Shown: positions 14,216-23,457, counted from the stretch's first letter. The stretch: 64,000 bases of DNA from Parerythrobacter_A sp963838735 (GCA_963838735.1 CAWISG010000006.1:62001-126000); one strand, 5' to 3'. The notes: generated by a model not told the origin, from the letters alone. Numbers and translations: made by a program.

Positions 14216-16081
14216 ATGATGAAGCCTTACGATATCCTTGTAGTAGGTGGGGGCCATGCTGGCGTTGAGGCAGCGTGCGTCGCCGCGCGCATGGGTGCGC
14301 AAGTTGGGTTGGTTACATTCGACCGACAAACGGTTGGTGCAATGAGCTGCAATCCTGCCATCGGGGGATTGGGCAAAGGCCACCTCGTGCGCGAGGTCGA
14401 TGCTTTCGACGGGGTGATCGGGCAAGCTGCCGATGCTGCGGCTATTCACTACCGCATGTTAAACCGTTCCAAAGGCAGCGCCGTCTGGGGTCCGCGCGTG
14501 CAGGCCGACCGGACGCTGTTCAGGGCGGCGGTGCAGGATGTCGTCGTGCGTCAGCACGGATTGACCATTATCGAAGGCGAGGCCGCTGCCCTAGTCATGA
14601 CCGGTGGTAAGGTGACAGGCCTGCAGCTTGGCGATGGCACGAGCATTAACGCGCAGGCCGTCATTCTGTGTACTGGCACGTTTCTTGGCGGAACACTGTT
14701 TCGGGGTGAGGAACGGTTGACCGGTGGCCGGATGGGCGAGGCCGCGGCATCGCGGTTGGCGACGCAGTTGCGCGCTGCCGATTTGCCGATGGCGCGATTG
14801 AAAACCGGCACGCCGCCCCGGCTGGATGGGCGCACCATCGACTGGGCCGTTCTGGCGGAACAGCCTTCAGATGCGGACCCTTGGACCATGTCGCTGCTGA
14901 CGCACCAACGCACAAACCCGCAAGTCTTCTGCGCCGTTACGCGCACCAACGCACAGTCGCACGATATCATCCGCGAAAACCTGCACCGCTCACCCCTGTT
15001 TTCGGGTTCCATCGATGCGGAGGGGCCGCGCTATTGCCCGTCGATCGAGGACAAGATCCACCGCTTCGCCGACCGCGACGGGCATCAGGTGTTCCTCGAA
15101 CCCGAAGGTCTGGCAACGCCGATGGTTTATCCAAACGGTATCAGCACCTCGCTGCCCGCCGATGTTCAGCTTGCCATGCTGCGCACGATGGACGGGCTGG
15201 AAACGGTCGAGATGATGGTGCCGGGTTATGCGGTCGAGTACGATCATATCGACCCGCGCGCCCTGTCACCGGCCCTGGAAGTCAAAGCTATGCCGGGCCT
15301 ATACTGCGCCGGACAGATCAACGGCACCACCGGTTATGAGGAAGCTGCGGCGCAAGGTCTGGTGGCCGGCATGTACGCCGCAGCGTGCGCCACGGGCAAG
15401 ACGCCTGCGCCGCTTGATCGCGCCAATTCCTATATCGCGGTGATGCTGGACGATCTGACATTGCATGGTGTCAGCGAGCCCTACCGGATGCTGACGTCGC
15501 GCGCGGAATACCGGCTGCGGTTGCGGGCGAACAATGCGTCCACGCGATTGACACCGCTGGCCATCGAAGCGGGGTGCGTCGGTGAGGCGCGCCGTCAGTG
15601 GTTCGAAACACGAGAGGCGGGTCGCGCCGGATTGATGGCGGGGCTTGAACAGAATATGGCGGCAGGCACACTAGCGGATGCCGGGCTGGACGTGCGTCGC
15701 GATGCGGGGACGCAGGCGCTGACCGACTGGCTGCGTTTCGACACCGTGACTCTGCACGACTTGCGTGAGGCCGGACTGCTGTCGCGCGACATCGATGTCG
15801 ATGCGGACGTATCGCAGGAGCTGGTGGAAGATGCGCGCTACGCGCCGTATCTTGCGCGACAGGACGCGGAATTGCGCGACCTTAGGGCCAGTGCGACGGT
15901 CGTTCTGCCGCATGATTTTGCCTATGACGCGTTGCCAGGACTTTCGAACGAGATGGTGGAACGGCTGACCCGCTATAAGCCCACCGACCTTGCGGCAGCG
16001 GGGAGGGTTCCGGGTATTACCCCCGCTGCTTTGGCAACCCTCCTCGTACACGCGCGAAGGTTGGAGCAGCAGGCGACGTGA
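14216..16081 (+). CDS. mnmG: tRNA uridine 5-carboxymethylaminomethyl modification enzyme MnmG (GidA)
   Basis: A 621-residue FAD protein partnering MnmE in wobble-uridine modification. It has the N-terminal dinucleotide-binding motif Gly-Gly-Gly-His-Ala-Gly-Val-Glu-Ala, then Met-Ser-Cys-Asn-Pro-Ala-Ile-Gly-Gly and Arg-Leu-Lys-Thr-Gly-Thr-Pro-Pro-Arg. The Cys-Ala-Gly-Gln-Ile-Asn-Gly-Thr-Thr-Gly-Tyr-Glu-Glu-Ala-Ala block and the C-terminal helical MnmE-binding region follow. ATG 14216 is used; ATG 14219 is equally possible. Its TGA overlaps the rsmG GTG start (GTGA). Confidence 0.97.
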   Translation: MMKPYDILVVGGGHAGVEAACVAARMGAQVGLVTFDRQTVGAMSCNPAIGGLGKGHLVREVDAFDGVIGQAADAAAIHYRMLNRSKGSAVWGPRVQADRTLFRAAVQDVVVRQHGLTIIEGEAAALVMTGGKVTGLQLGDGTSINAQAVILCTGTFLGGTLFRGEERLTGGRMGEAAASRLATQLRAADLPMARLKTGTPPRLDGRTIDWAVLAEQPSDADPWTMSLLTHQRTNPQVFCAVTRTNAQSHDIIRENLHRSPLFSGSIDAEGPRYCPSIEDKIHRFADRDGHQVFLEPEGLATPMVYPNGISTSLPADVQLAMLRTMDGLETVEMMVPGYAVEYDHIDPRALSPALEVKAMPGLYCAGQINGTTGYEEAAAQGLVAGMYAAACATGKTPAPLDRANSYIAVMLDDLTLHGVSEPYRMLTSRAEYRLRLRANNASTRLTPLAIEAGCVGEARRQWFETREAGRAGLMAGLEQNMAAGTLADAGLDVRRDAGTQALTDWLRFDTVTLHDLREAGLLSRDIDVDADVSQELVEDARYAPYLARQDAELRDLRASATVVLPHDFAYDALPGLSNEMVERLTRYKPTDLAAAGRVPGITPAALATLLVHARRLEQQAT

Positions 16082-16734
16082 TCATCAAAACCGAAGATAG
16101 CGCCCGCGATTACGTAGCCTCGCAGTGCTCCGAACGGCAGTTTGCCATGATCGAACGCTATGCTGAGTTGCTATTGGTAGAAAACAAGGCGCAAAACCTG
16201 ATCGCCCGTGCATCTGAAGATGCTCTCTGGGTCCGCCATATTGCCGATTGCATACAGCTTTGCGATGGTGTTTCACGTGAAACAGTTGGAAGGTGGCTCG
16301 ATCTTGGAAGCGGGCCAGGCCTGCCCGGGCTTATGGTTGCGCTAGTACAACCCGAACTGCGGGTCATTCTGGTCGAGTCCCGTCGCAAGAGATGGGAGTG
16401 GTTGGACCGTGTAGTGGCGCGATTGGGATTGCCAAACGTGCAGGTTGTCGGGAAAAGGGTGCAAATGATAGATGCCGAGCCTGTCAGTTATATCAGCGCT
16501 CGTGCCTTTGCGCCGTTGCGCAAAACGCTCGAGGTTGCTGCCGCGTTCTCCACACATACGACACGCTGGATATTGCCGAAAGGCCAGTCGGCATCCCAAG
16601 AGCTTTCAGAATTGCCGAAATGGTTGAAGGAGGGGTTTCACGTGAAACAATCGCTTACCAGTCCGGATGCCGGGATCGTCACCGGGTCGCTGACGCGAAG
16701 CGCTTGCGCCCGCCTGACGCGGAATGCACAATGA
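16078..16734 (+). CDS. rsmG: 16S rRNA (guanine527-N7)-methyltransferase RsmG (GidB)
   Basis: A 218-residue SAM-dependent methyltransferase acting on G527 of 16S rRNA. Asn-Leu-Ile-Ala-Arg near residue 40 and the SAM motif Leu-Asp-Leu-Gly-Ser-Gly-Pro-Gly-Leu-Pro-Gly (about 74-84) are diagnostic, followed by Val-Glu-Ser-Arg-Arg-Lys-Arg. GTG start overlapping mnmG; its stop overlaps the parA ATG (ATGA). It contains two parS palindromes within coding sequence, one encoding Val-Ser-Arg-Glu-Thr before the SAM motif and one encoding Phe-His-Val-Lys-Gln near the C-terminus. Confidence 0.95.
   Translation: MIIKTEDSARDYVASQCSERQFAMIERYAELLLVENKAQNLIARASEDALWVRHIADCIQLCDGVSRETVGRWLDLGSGPGLPGLMVALVQPELRVILVESRRKRWEWLDRVVARLGLPNVQVVGKRVQMIDAEPVSYISARAFAPLRKTLEVAAAFSTHTTRWILPKGQSASQELSELPKWLKEGFHVKQSLTSPDAGIVTGSLTRSACARLTRNAQ
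16269..16284. other. parS site 3 (perfect, inside rsmG)
   Basis: TGTTTCACGTGAAACA, 16/16 to the parS consensus, embedded in rsmG 450 bp upstream of parA. The palindrome constrains five RsmG codons (Val-Ser-Arg-Glu-Thr). Confidence 0.92.
16634..16649. other. parS site 4 (15/16, inside rsmG)
   Basis: GGTTTCACGTGAAACA matches parS except at the first base. It lies 82 bases upstream of the parA start, so ParB bound here could also affect parA-parB expression (inference). Confidence 0.85.
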
Positions 16735-17507
16735 TTACCGTTGCCATCGCCAACCAGAAGGGCGGCGTCGGCAAAACGACCACGGCAATAAACATTGCCA
16801 CGGCGATGGCGGCGACGGGCTGGAAAACCCTGCTGGTCGATATCGACCCGCAGGGAAATGCTTCGACCGGCGTCGGGGTGGATGCCGCCCATCGCGACAA
16901 CTCGACATATGATGTGCTGGTCAATGATTTGAGTGTGGCCCAATGCCTCCACAAGACCGACATTCCGGGGCTGGACCTGCTACCCGCTACAGTCGATCTG
17001 AGCGGTGCCGAGGTCGAGCTGGTGTCTGTCGAGGATCGCACCGCGCGGCTCGGCTCGGCGCTGGCCGAACATGGTGGGCATGACATCTGCTTCATCGATT
17101 GTCCGCCGTCGCTGGGGCTGCTGACGTTGAATGCACTGGGAGCAGCCGATACCTTGCTGGTGCCGTTGCAATGCGAGTTTTTCGCGCTCGAGGGCCTGTC
17201 GCAACTTCTCAAGACAGTCGAGCAGGTGCAGCAGCGATTCAATCCCGACCTCGGCATTCTCGGCATCGTGCTGACGATGTTCGACCGGCGCAACCGGTTG
17301 ACCGACCAGGTGGCCGACGATGTGCGCGATTGTCTGGGCGCACTGGTGTTCGATGCGGTGATCCCGCGCAATGTTCGCCTGTCCGAAGCGCCCAGCCACG
17401 GCATGCCCGCATTGGTGTACGATCATGCGTGCAGCGGCAGCCGCGCCTATATCGCCCTTGCCCGTGAACTGATCGGGCGTTTACCCGAAACGAGGAAAGC
17501 CGCATGA
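16731..17507 (+). CDS. parA: Chromosome partitioning ATPase ParA
   Basis: A 258-residue deviant-Walker ATPase that moves ParB-parS complexes over the nucleoid. The motif Lys-Gly-Gly-Val-Gly-Lys-Thr-Thr spans residues 10-17 with the signature Lys at the start. Asp-Ile-Asp-Pro-Gln-Gly-Asn-Ala-Ser (A' box) and Asp-Cys-Pro-Pro-Ser-Leu follow. There is no N-terminal DNA-binding extension, so this is the chromosomal (Soj) type rather than a plasmid ParA. ATGA overlaps with rsmG upstream and parB downstream show a tightly coupled operon. Confidence 0.96.
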   Translation: MITVAIANQKGGVGKTTTAINIATAMAATGWKTLLVDIDPQGNASTGVGVDAAHRDNSTYDVLVNDLSVAQCLHKTDIPGLDLLPATVDLSGAEVELVSVEDRTARLGSALAEHGGHDICFIDCPPSLGLLTLNALGAADTLLVPLQCEFFALEGLSQLLKTVEQVQQRFNPDLGILGIVLTMFDRRNRLTDQVADDVRDCLGALVFDAVIPRNVRLSEAPSHGMPALVYDHACSGSRAYIALARELIGRLPETRKAA

Positions 17508-18484
17508 CCTCTCCCTCCGACCCGATCCGGTTTTCCCTGCCGACGCGCGCCGAAACGCAGAAAAAGCGTCAGACCAAGGGGTTGGGCAAGGGGCTGGGCG
17601 CGCTGATGGGCGAGACACGGCGAGAGGAGCCGCTGGTCAGGATCGGCGCAAAACCCGACGGTTCGACCGGGATGGCAATGCTGCCCGTTGCCAATATCGC
17701 CCCGCACCCCGACCAGCCAAGGCGCACCTTCAACGATGCAGCGCTGGACGAACTGGCCGCCTCCATCGCGCAACGCGGCGTGATCCAGCCCATCGTTGTC
17801 CGTTCCCTGAAGGGGTATGGCGAAGGCAAGCTGGGCCGTTACCAACTGGTGGCCGGCGAGCGCCGCTGGCGGGCGGCGAAGCGGGCCAAGCTGACGGAAA
17901 TACCGGCGCTGGTCCGCGATCTGGACGATGGCGAAGTGGCGGCCATCGCGCTGATCGAGAATATCCAGCGCGAAGACCTGAATCCCGTGGAAGAAGCGCG
18001 AGCCTATCAACGATTGGCGCGTGTGGAGGACATGACGCAGGCCGAAATCGCCAGACTGGTCGATAAATCGCGCAGCCATGTCGCCAATATGCAGCGTTTG
18101 CTGGCCCTGCCCGATGCAGTGCTGGAGATGGTGATAGACGGCTCGCTGGCTGCCGGTCATGCGCGTGCGCTGGTGGGGCATGACAACGCCGCGGCACTTG
18201 CCAGAAAGGCGGTTGCCGAAGGGCTGTCCGCGCGTGCGGTCGAAACGCTGGCGAAGGACGGTGCTGCAAAAACACCGGTGGCTGACAAAACCCGCGCATT
18301 ATCGGGCGACCGGGCGAAGAACGAGGATATTGCGGCGGTCGAGCGGCATCTGGAGGAATGTCTCGGCATGCCGGTGGCGATCAAGGCGGATGCCAACCCG
18401 CGCACCGGTACGGTCACGATCCGCTACAGGACACTCGACCAGCTCGATCTGGTGTGCCAGCGGCTGACGGGCGACGATATCTAG
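17504..18484 (+). CDS. parB: Chromosome partitioning protein ParB (CTPase)
   Basis: A 326-residue centromere-binding clamp. The N-terminal tail has the ParA-stimulating Lys-Gly-Leu-Gly-Lys-Gly-Leu-Gly-Ala-Leu (25-34). The CTP-binding domain carries Gly-Glu-Arg-Arg-Trp-Arg-Ala at 118-124 and the Glu-Asn-Ile-Gln-Arg-Glu-Asp-Leu-Asn segment. A helix-turn-helix (about 180-205, Ser-Arg-Ser-His-Val-Ala-Asn) reads parS, and a short C-terminal dimerisation domain closes it. Six candidate target sites occur in this window. Overlaps parA by four bases. Confidence 0.96.
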   Translation: MTSPSDPIRFSLPTRAETQKKRQTKGLGKGLGALMGETRREEPLVRIGAKPDGSTGMAMLPVANIAPHPDQPRRTFNDAALDELAASIAQRGVIQPIVVRSLKGYGEGKLGRYQLVAGERRWRAAKRAKLTEIPALVRDLDDGEVAAIALIENIQREDLNPVEEARAYQRLARVEDMTQAEIARLVDKSRSHVANMQRLLALPDAVLEMVIDGSLAAGHARALVGHDNAAALARKAVAEGLSARAVETLAKDGAAKTPVADKTRALSGDRAKNEDIAAVERHLEECLGMPVAIKADANPRTGTVTIRYRTLDQLDLVCQRLTGDDI

Positions 18485-18517
18485 CGCCGTCGGCCGTCCG
18501 TCTCAGGAACGCCTGGC

Positions 18518-19528
18518 TCAGTTGCCCTTCTTGTAGCGCAGGCGTTTGGTCAGCGCCGGGCGGTGGATGACTCTCTCGCGGACCACGTCCTCGACCACCT
18601 CGACTTCTTCGTAAACCGTTTCGGGCACGGTTACATATTCCACATATTCGCGCACGACGGCGCGCTGTTCGACCGGCACCAGCACCTGAACATATTGCAC
18701 CGGGGCGGGGTAGTAGCCGTATTGCGGTTGCTGCATGATGTAGCCGCCGTGCTGAAAGACTTGGCCGTAGCCGCCATGGCCATAGCCAACCTGCTGCGGA
18801 TAATACTGGCTGCCAGATTGGCCTGCCTCGTACTGCGTCAGGTAATCCTCGCAGTATTCGCGCGCCTCGCGCTTGCCGGCCCCGCGATCGATGGCACTGC
18901 CACCCAGCACGCCGACCAGTCCGCCGATGCCTGCACCCAGCAGCGTTCCGCCAAGGCGCTGCCCGCTGCCCGCGATGCGATTGCCGAGGACACCGCCCGC
19001 CGCTGCACCCAGAACGCCGCCGACAGCCGCGCTGCCGCGATCGCTGTTCTCGCCGCGCACGCGATCGTAGCATTCATCCAGCCACGCTTCGCGGTCGTAG
19101 GAGGGCGCGGTCTGCTGGTAATAGGGCTGCTGGTAAGGTGGCTGCGCGACGGGCGCGGCATATTGCACAGGCGCCACGGGCTGCTGCTGATACACCGGTG
19201 TCTGATAGGTTTGCGGTTGGTAGGGCTGCTCGACATACTGCGTTTCATAAGGGAGCTGCTGCACCACGGGCGATGGAACATATTGCGGCGCCTGTTGCTG
19301 ATACGGCACGGATTGCACCACCGGCTGCGGCTGGAAAATCACTTGTTGCTGCGGCTGGGCGGCGGTTGGAACCGGCATGCCGGGTTCGCCCGGAACGGCA
19401 AATTCATAGCCCTGTGGCGGGTATCGCAAGTCCGGCTGCATCCCGTCCTTGGCGAATGCGGGGGCCGAGATACCGAAAGCGACCCCTGCGAGCGCGAGTG
19501 CTGCAATGGATGGACGGGTGATGCGCAT
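18518..19528 (-). CDS. Secreted Gln/Pro/Tyr-rich glycine-zipper protein
   Basis: A 336-residue exported protein. Residues 1-28 form a signal peptide ending Ala-Pro-Ala-Phe-Ala. Residues about 45-165 are low complexity (Gln, Pro, Tyr, Val). Then comes Asp-Glu-Cys-Tyr-Asp-Arg-Val-Arg and a glycine-zipper membrane-spanning module (about 180-225, repeated Gly-Gly-Val-Leu-Gly-Ala-Ala-Ala-Gly), as in 17 kDa-antigen/Rickettsia-type surface proteins. The tail is rich in Val, Glu and Tyr and ends Arg-Leu-Arg-Tyr-Lys-Lys. Probably an outer-membrane or periplasmic structural protein; function unknown. Convergent with parB. Confidence 0.72.
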   Translation of the reverse strand: MRITRPSIAALALAGVAFGISAPAFAKDGMQPDLRYPPQGYEFAVPGEPGMPVPTAAQPQQQVIFQPQPVVQSVPYQQQAPQYVPSPVVQQLPYETQYVEQPYQPQTYQTPVYQQQPVAPVQYAAPVAQPPYQQPYYQQTAPSYDREAWLDECYDRVRGENSDRGSAAVGGVLGAAAGGVLGNRIAGSGQRLGGTLLGAGIGGLVGVLGGSAIDRGAGKREAREYCEDYLTQYEAGQSGSQYYPQQVGYGHGGYGQVFQHGGYIMQQPQYGYYPAPVQYVQVLVPVEQRAVVREYVEYVTVPETVYEEVEVVEDVVRERVIHRPALTKRLRYKKGN

Positions 19529-19682
19529 TGGTTCGTTTCCCTCAAATCTGGACGCCGCGCCATCGGAGTGCGACTCTGGAATTAACGAAAAAGATACCAT
19601 TGTTTCCCGCACCGTCGCGGTGTTTGCGGGCAAGTGTCCCGAAATGGGCCGCCTGGCTGCAACTCCGGGTGAGCGCAGCCAA

Positions 19683-20174
19683 TCAAGCCGATGATATTGC
19701 GGAAGAAATTGACTTTGCCAATATCTCGACACCGGCAGCGTCCTCGGCATCGAAACGCGCGCGTGTGGGGCTGTCGAGATCGATGACGGCGATGACACGC
19801 CCGTTGTTGTGCACCGGCACCACCAGTTCGGACTGTGTCAGCGCATCGCAGGCGATATGTCCGGGGAAAGCAGCGACATCCTCGACCAGCTGCGTTTTGC
19901 CTGTCGCCGCCGCGACGCCGCAGACCCCTTCGCCCAGCGCAATGCGCAGGCAGGCGGGGCGACCGATAAACGGGCCGAGCACGAGCTCTTCGCCTGCGAG
20001 GCGATAGAATCCGGCCCAGTTCAGGTCCGGCAGATATTCCGCCATCAGTGCGGCGATGTTCGCCATATTGGCAACCGCGTCGGTTTCCCCGTCGACCAGG
20101 CTGGCGGCGGCATTGACCAGCTGGCGATAGCGTTCGGGCTTGGTCAGGCCGGTATCGGGCGTAAAATCGAACAT
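19683..20174 (-). CDS. msrC: Free methionine-(R)-sulfoxide reductase (GAF domain)
   Basis: A 163-residue single-GAF-domain protein. Three cysteines at 75, 85 and 109 reproduce the spacing of the catalytic and resolving cysteines of E. coli fRMsr (84, 94, 118). The surrounding Gly-Glu-Gly-Val-Cys-Gly and His-Ile-Ala-Cys-Asp segments also fit. The enzyme reduces free Met-R-sulfoxide using thioredoxin-type donors. The gene is divergent from the sugar dehydrogenase, 63 bp apart. ATG 20174 gives the usual N-terminus; upstream codons are unconserved. Confidence 0.9.
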   Translation of the reverse strand: MFDFTPDTGLTKPERYRQLVNAAASLVDGETDAVANMANIAALMAEYLPDLNWAGFYRLAGEELVLGPFIGRPACLRIALGEGVCGVAAATGKTQLVEDVAAFPGHIACDALTQSELVVPVHNNGRVIAVIDLDSPTRARFDAEDAAGVEILAKSISSAISSA

Positions 20175-20237
20175 GGCGGGCACGATAGCGGCACACGGCA
20201 TTGCGGCAAGGCGGCGCAGCATCTATTTGCCGGTGCC

Positions 20238-21710
20238 ATGACCCGTCTCCGCAAAATCCTCATCGTCCTCCTCGTCATCCTCGTGCTGCTTGCCGCGCTT
20301 GTCTGGTGGGCGACGCGCGGGGATACCGCCTCGCTGTCGGTGGACGCCGTGACCGGCACCGATCCGCAGCTGGTCGATCCCGATGCGCAGACCATACCGA
20401 CCGTCAATATTGCCAATCCCATCGGCTGGGCCGATGGCGAGATACCGGATGCCGCCGAGGGCTTGCAGGTCCAGCGTTTTGCCGAAGGCCTGGACCATCC
20501 GCGTGTCGTCTACACGCTGCCCAATGGCGATGTGCTGGTCACGCTGACCCGCGCGCCCGCCAAAGAGGGCAAGGGCGGCATCACCGCCTGGATTGCGGGG
20601 CTGCTGATGGACAGCGCGGGCGCGGGCGGCGTTTCGCCCGACGAACTCGTCTTGTTGCGTGATGCGGATGGTGATGGGGTGGCGGAAGGGCGATTCACCC
20701 TGTCCGACAGTCTCGCCTCGCCATCGGGCATTGCCTGGGCCGACGGCGTTCTTTACATCGCCAATCACGATGCGCTGGTGTCGTTCCCCTACACGCTGGG
20801 CGCGACCACGCTGGCCGGCGAAGCGAAGTCGCTGATGGCGCTGCCCGCTGCCGGGAACCACTGGATGCGCAATATCGCGCTCGATCCGGCGGGCGAGAAT
20901 ATTTACATCGCGGTCGGTTCCGATTCCAATATCGGCGAAAAAGGCATGGCACGCGAGGAAGGCCGCGCGGCGATCCACGAATATAATATCGCGAGCGGCA
21001 CATCGCGTATTTACGGCGCGGGCTTGCGCAATCCCAACGGTCTGGACTGGAACCCCTGGAACGGGGAGCTGTGGACCACGGTGAACGAGCGCGACATGCT
21101 CGGTTCCGACTTGGTGCCCGATTACCTGACCAATGTGCAGGTCGGCGCGCAATATGGCTGGCCGTGGGTCTATTGGGGCGACAATATCGACGAGCGCGTC
21201 GACAGCCCGATCCCGACCTTCGTTTCCTCCTACACTCGCACGCCAGAATACGCGCTCGGCCCGCATGTCGCCGCGCTGGGGCTGGCGTTCACGCGCGAGG
21301 GGCACCGGATGGGCGCGCGCTTCGCCAATGGCGCATTCATCGCGCGGCACGGCTCGTGGAACCGCAAGCCCGCGTCGGGCTACGACGTGGTGTTCGTTTC
21401 CTATGACGCGCGTGGTAATCCACAGGGCAAGCCGCAGCCGGTCCTGACCGGCTTCCTGAACGGCGAAGGCGAGACGCGCGGACGGCCGACATGGGTGGCG
21501 TGGGCGCAGGATGGCGCACTGCTGGCCAGCGACGATACCGCAGGCATCATCTGGCGCGTGATGGCCCCCGGTGCCGCGCCCGCGCCCGCAATCGTACAGG
21601 TGGAGCGCGAACGCCTGCCGCCGCAGCGCCAGTTGCGCGGCGATCCGGCGGATGCCTTCAGCGAGGAATTCGCCCGGGAAAACCCGCCGGGCTTCGACAC
21701 GATGAACTGA
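20238..21710 (+). CDS. PQQ-dependent sugar dehydrogenase-like beta-propeller protein
   Basis: A 490-residue protein with an N-terminal membrane anchor (residues 7-24), then a six-bladed propeller of the soluble glucose dehydrogenase (Gdh/Ylil) fold. Recognisable are the Leu-Asp-His-Pro-Arg opening blade and Asn-Ile-Ala-Leu-Asp-Pro. The block Gly-Ala-Gly-Leu-Arg-Asn-Pro-Asn-Gly-Leu-Asp-Trp and the Arg-His-Gly-Ser-Trp-Asn-Arg segment match PQQ-binding regions. It probably oxidises a periplasmic sugar or sugar-like compound; substrate and true PQQ use are not certain. Confidence 0.83.
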   Translation: MTRLRKILIVLLVILVLLAALVWWATRGDTASLSVDAVTGTDPQLVDPDAQTIPTVNIANPIGWADGEIPDAAEGLQVQRFAEGLDHPRVVYTLPNGDVLVTLTRAPAKEGKGGITAWIAGLLMDSAGAGGVSPDELVLLRDADGDGVAEGRFTLSDSLASPSGIAWADGVLYIANHDALVSFPYTLGATTLAGEAKSLMALPAAGNHWMRNIALDPAGENIYIAVGSDSNIGEKGMAREEGRAAIHEYNIASGTSRIYGAGLRNPNGLDWNPWNGELWTTVNERDMLGSDLVPDYLTNVQVGAQYGWPWVYWGDNIDERVDSPIPTFVSSYTRTPEYALGPHVAALGLAFTREGHRMGARFANGAFIARHGSWNRKPASGYDVVFVSYDARGNPQGKPQPVLTGFLNGEGETRGRPTWVAWAQDGALLASDDTAGIIWRVMAPGAAPAPAIVQVERERLPPQRQLRGDPADAFSEEFARENPPGFDTMN

Positions 21711-21714
21711 CCGG

Positions 21715-23457
21715 TTACCCGGCGAGCTGTTCCGCCGTAAGGCTGTAGAACAGGTCCGCGCCGCCCGTTGCCGCCGCTTTCAGTCCGGCAGCTTCGGGCA
21801 CGATGTGGTCGAGGAAATAGCGCGTCGTGACCGGCTTTACTGCCGCCAACACTGATTGCGTATCTTCGGCCACCGCCCGCTGCTGTCGCACCATCTGCCA
21901 CGCCGCCACCGCCACGGCGGACATGGTGCAGAACGGTACGCTACCCGCCAGTCGATCGTCCAGCGAGCCCTCGTCGCGCATCCAGCGCGCAATCGCCGCG
22001 CAATCGCCCGCCAGCGCGAACAGTGCCGGTTCGTCGGCGCATTCGCGCGCGATGTCTTCCATCAGGTCGCCATAGACCGCGCCGTTCTCATACCCCAGCT
22101 TGCGTGTGACGAGGTCGGCGGCCTGGATGCCATTGGTACCTTCGTAGATGGGCGCGATCCGCGCGTCGCGGTAATGCTGAGCCGCGCCGGTTTCCTCGAC
22201 GAAGCCCATGCCACCGTGGACCTGAACGCCGATGCTGGCGACTTCGATGCCGGTATCGGTGCCCCATGCCTTTATCATCGGCACCAGCACGTCGCCGCGC
22301 TGCTTCGCAGCCGTATCGCCCAGCGTGCCGCGATCGACGCAGCCGGCGGTGTAATACAGCAACGCGCGCATGCCTTCCGTCAGCGATTTCATGCGCAGCA
22401 GCATCCGGCGCACGTCGGGATGCTCGATGATTTTGCTGGGCGTCTTGTCGGTGCCGCCCGCGCGCGCGGACTGTACCCGGTCCACCGCATACCACATCGC
22501 CTGTTGCAACGCGCGTTCGGCGATTTGCACGCCCTGGCTGCCGACATTTATGCGGGCATTGTTCATCATGGTAAACATCGCCATCAGCCCGCGGTTCTCG
22601 GTGCCGACCAGCTCGCCGATGCATTCATCGTTGTCGCCATAGGACATGACGCAGGTGGGCGAGGCGTTGATGCCGAGTTTATGCTCCAGGCTGACGCAGC
22701 GCACATCATTGCGCGATCCCACCGTGCCATCGTCCGCGACGTGGTATCTGGGCACGAGGAACAGCGAGATGCCCGCGCTGCCCGCCGGCGCATCGGGCAG
22801 ACGCGCCAGCACGAGGTGGACGATGTTCTTCGCCAGATCGTGCTCGCCCCAAGTGATGTAGATCTTCTGCCCCTTGATCGCGTATTTGCCGGCATGGGGG
22901 CCGTCAGCAACCGGAGTGGCGGTGGCGCGCAGCGCGCCCACATCGCTACCCGCCTGCGGTTCGGTCAGGTTCATCGTGCCGGACCATTCGCCACTCACCA
23001 GCTTTGGCAGGTATTTCGCCTGCTGCGCTTCGCTGCCGTGATGCTCCAGCGCCTCGATCGCGCCGACCGACAGCATCGGCAGCAGGGTGAAGGCCATGTT
23101 CGCCGTGCCGAGGTTTTCCAGCACGTTGCAGGCGAGCGTGAAGGGCAGGCCCTGCCCGCCATGCGGCACGGGCGAGGCAATAGCGTTCCATCCCTGCTCG
23201 ACATAATGTTCATACGCTTGCGCAAACCCGTCGGGCAGGCGCACCACGCCGTTTTCCAGCTTCGCGCCTTCAGTGTCGCCGATGCGGTTCAGCGGGGCGA
23301 ACTCCCCGGCGGCGAACTGGCCAACGCCTTCCACAATGGCCTCCACCATATCAGGCTCGGCAGCGGCGAATTTTTCCGACTGCGCGAGCTCGGCAATACC
23401 TGCATTGACGCGGATGGCGAGCAGCTGGTCTTGGGTGGCGGGGGTGAAGATGGTCAC
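21715..23457 (-). CDS. Acyl-CoA dehydrogenase family protein (large, DmdC/AidB-related type)
   Basis: A 580-residue flavoprotein. The Thr-Glu-Pro-Gln-Ala-Gly-Ser-Asp-Val-Gly motif and Lys-Ile-Tyr-Ile-Thr-Trp-Gly-Glu-His-Asp are FAD/substrate-binding signatures of the large acyl-CoA dehydrogenase group. Pro-Ile-Tyr-Glu-Gly-Thr-Asn-Gly-Ile-Gln includes the likely catalytic Glu. Residues about 465-580 form the extra C-terminal domain of this group. These enzymes oxidise acyl-CoA thioesters; homologues include 3-methylmercaptopropionyl-CoA dehydrogenase, but the substrate here is not evident. Convergent with the sugar dehydrogenase. Confidence 0.9.
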   Translation of the reverse strand: MTIFTPATQDQLLAIRVNAGIAELAQSEKFAAAEPDMVEAIVEGVGQFAAGEFAPLNRIGDTEGAKLENGVVRLPDGFAQAYEHYVEQGWNAIASPVPHGGQGLPFTLACNVLENLGTANMAFTLLPMLSVGAIEALEHHGSEAQQAKYLPKLVSGEWSGTMNLTEPQAGSDVGALRATATPVADGPHAGKYAIKGQKIYITWGEHDLAKNIVHLVLARLPDAPAGSAGISLFLVPRYHVADDGTVGSRNDVRCVSLEHKLGINASPTCVMSYGDNDECIGELVGTENRGLMAMFTMMNNARINVGSQGVQIAERALQQAMWYAVDRVQSARAGGTDKTPSKIIEHPDVRRMLLRMKSLTEGMRALLYYTAGCVDRGTLGDTAAKQRGDVLVPMIKAWGTDTGIEVASIGVQVHGGMGFVEETGAAQHYRDARIAPIYEGTNGIQAADLVTRKLGYENGAVYGDLMEDIARECADEPALFALAGDCAAIARWMRDEGSLDDRLAGSVPFCTMSAVAVAAWQMVRQQRAVAEDTQSVLAAVKPVTTRYFLDHIVPEAAGLKAAATGGADLFYSLTAEQLAG

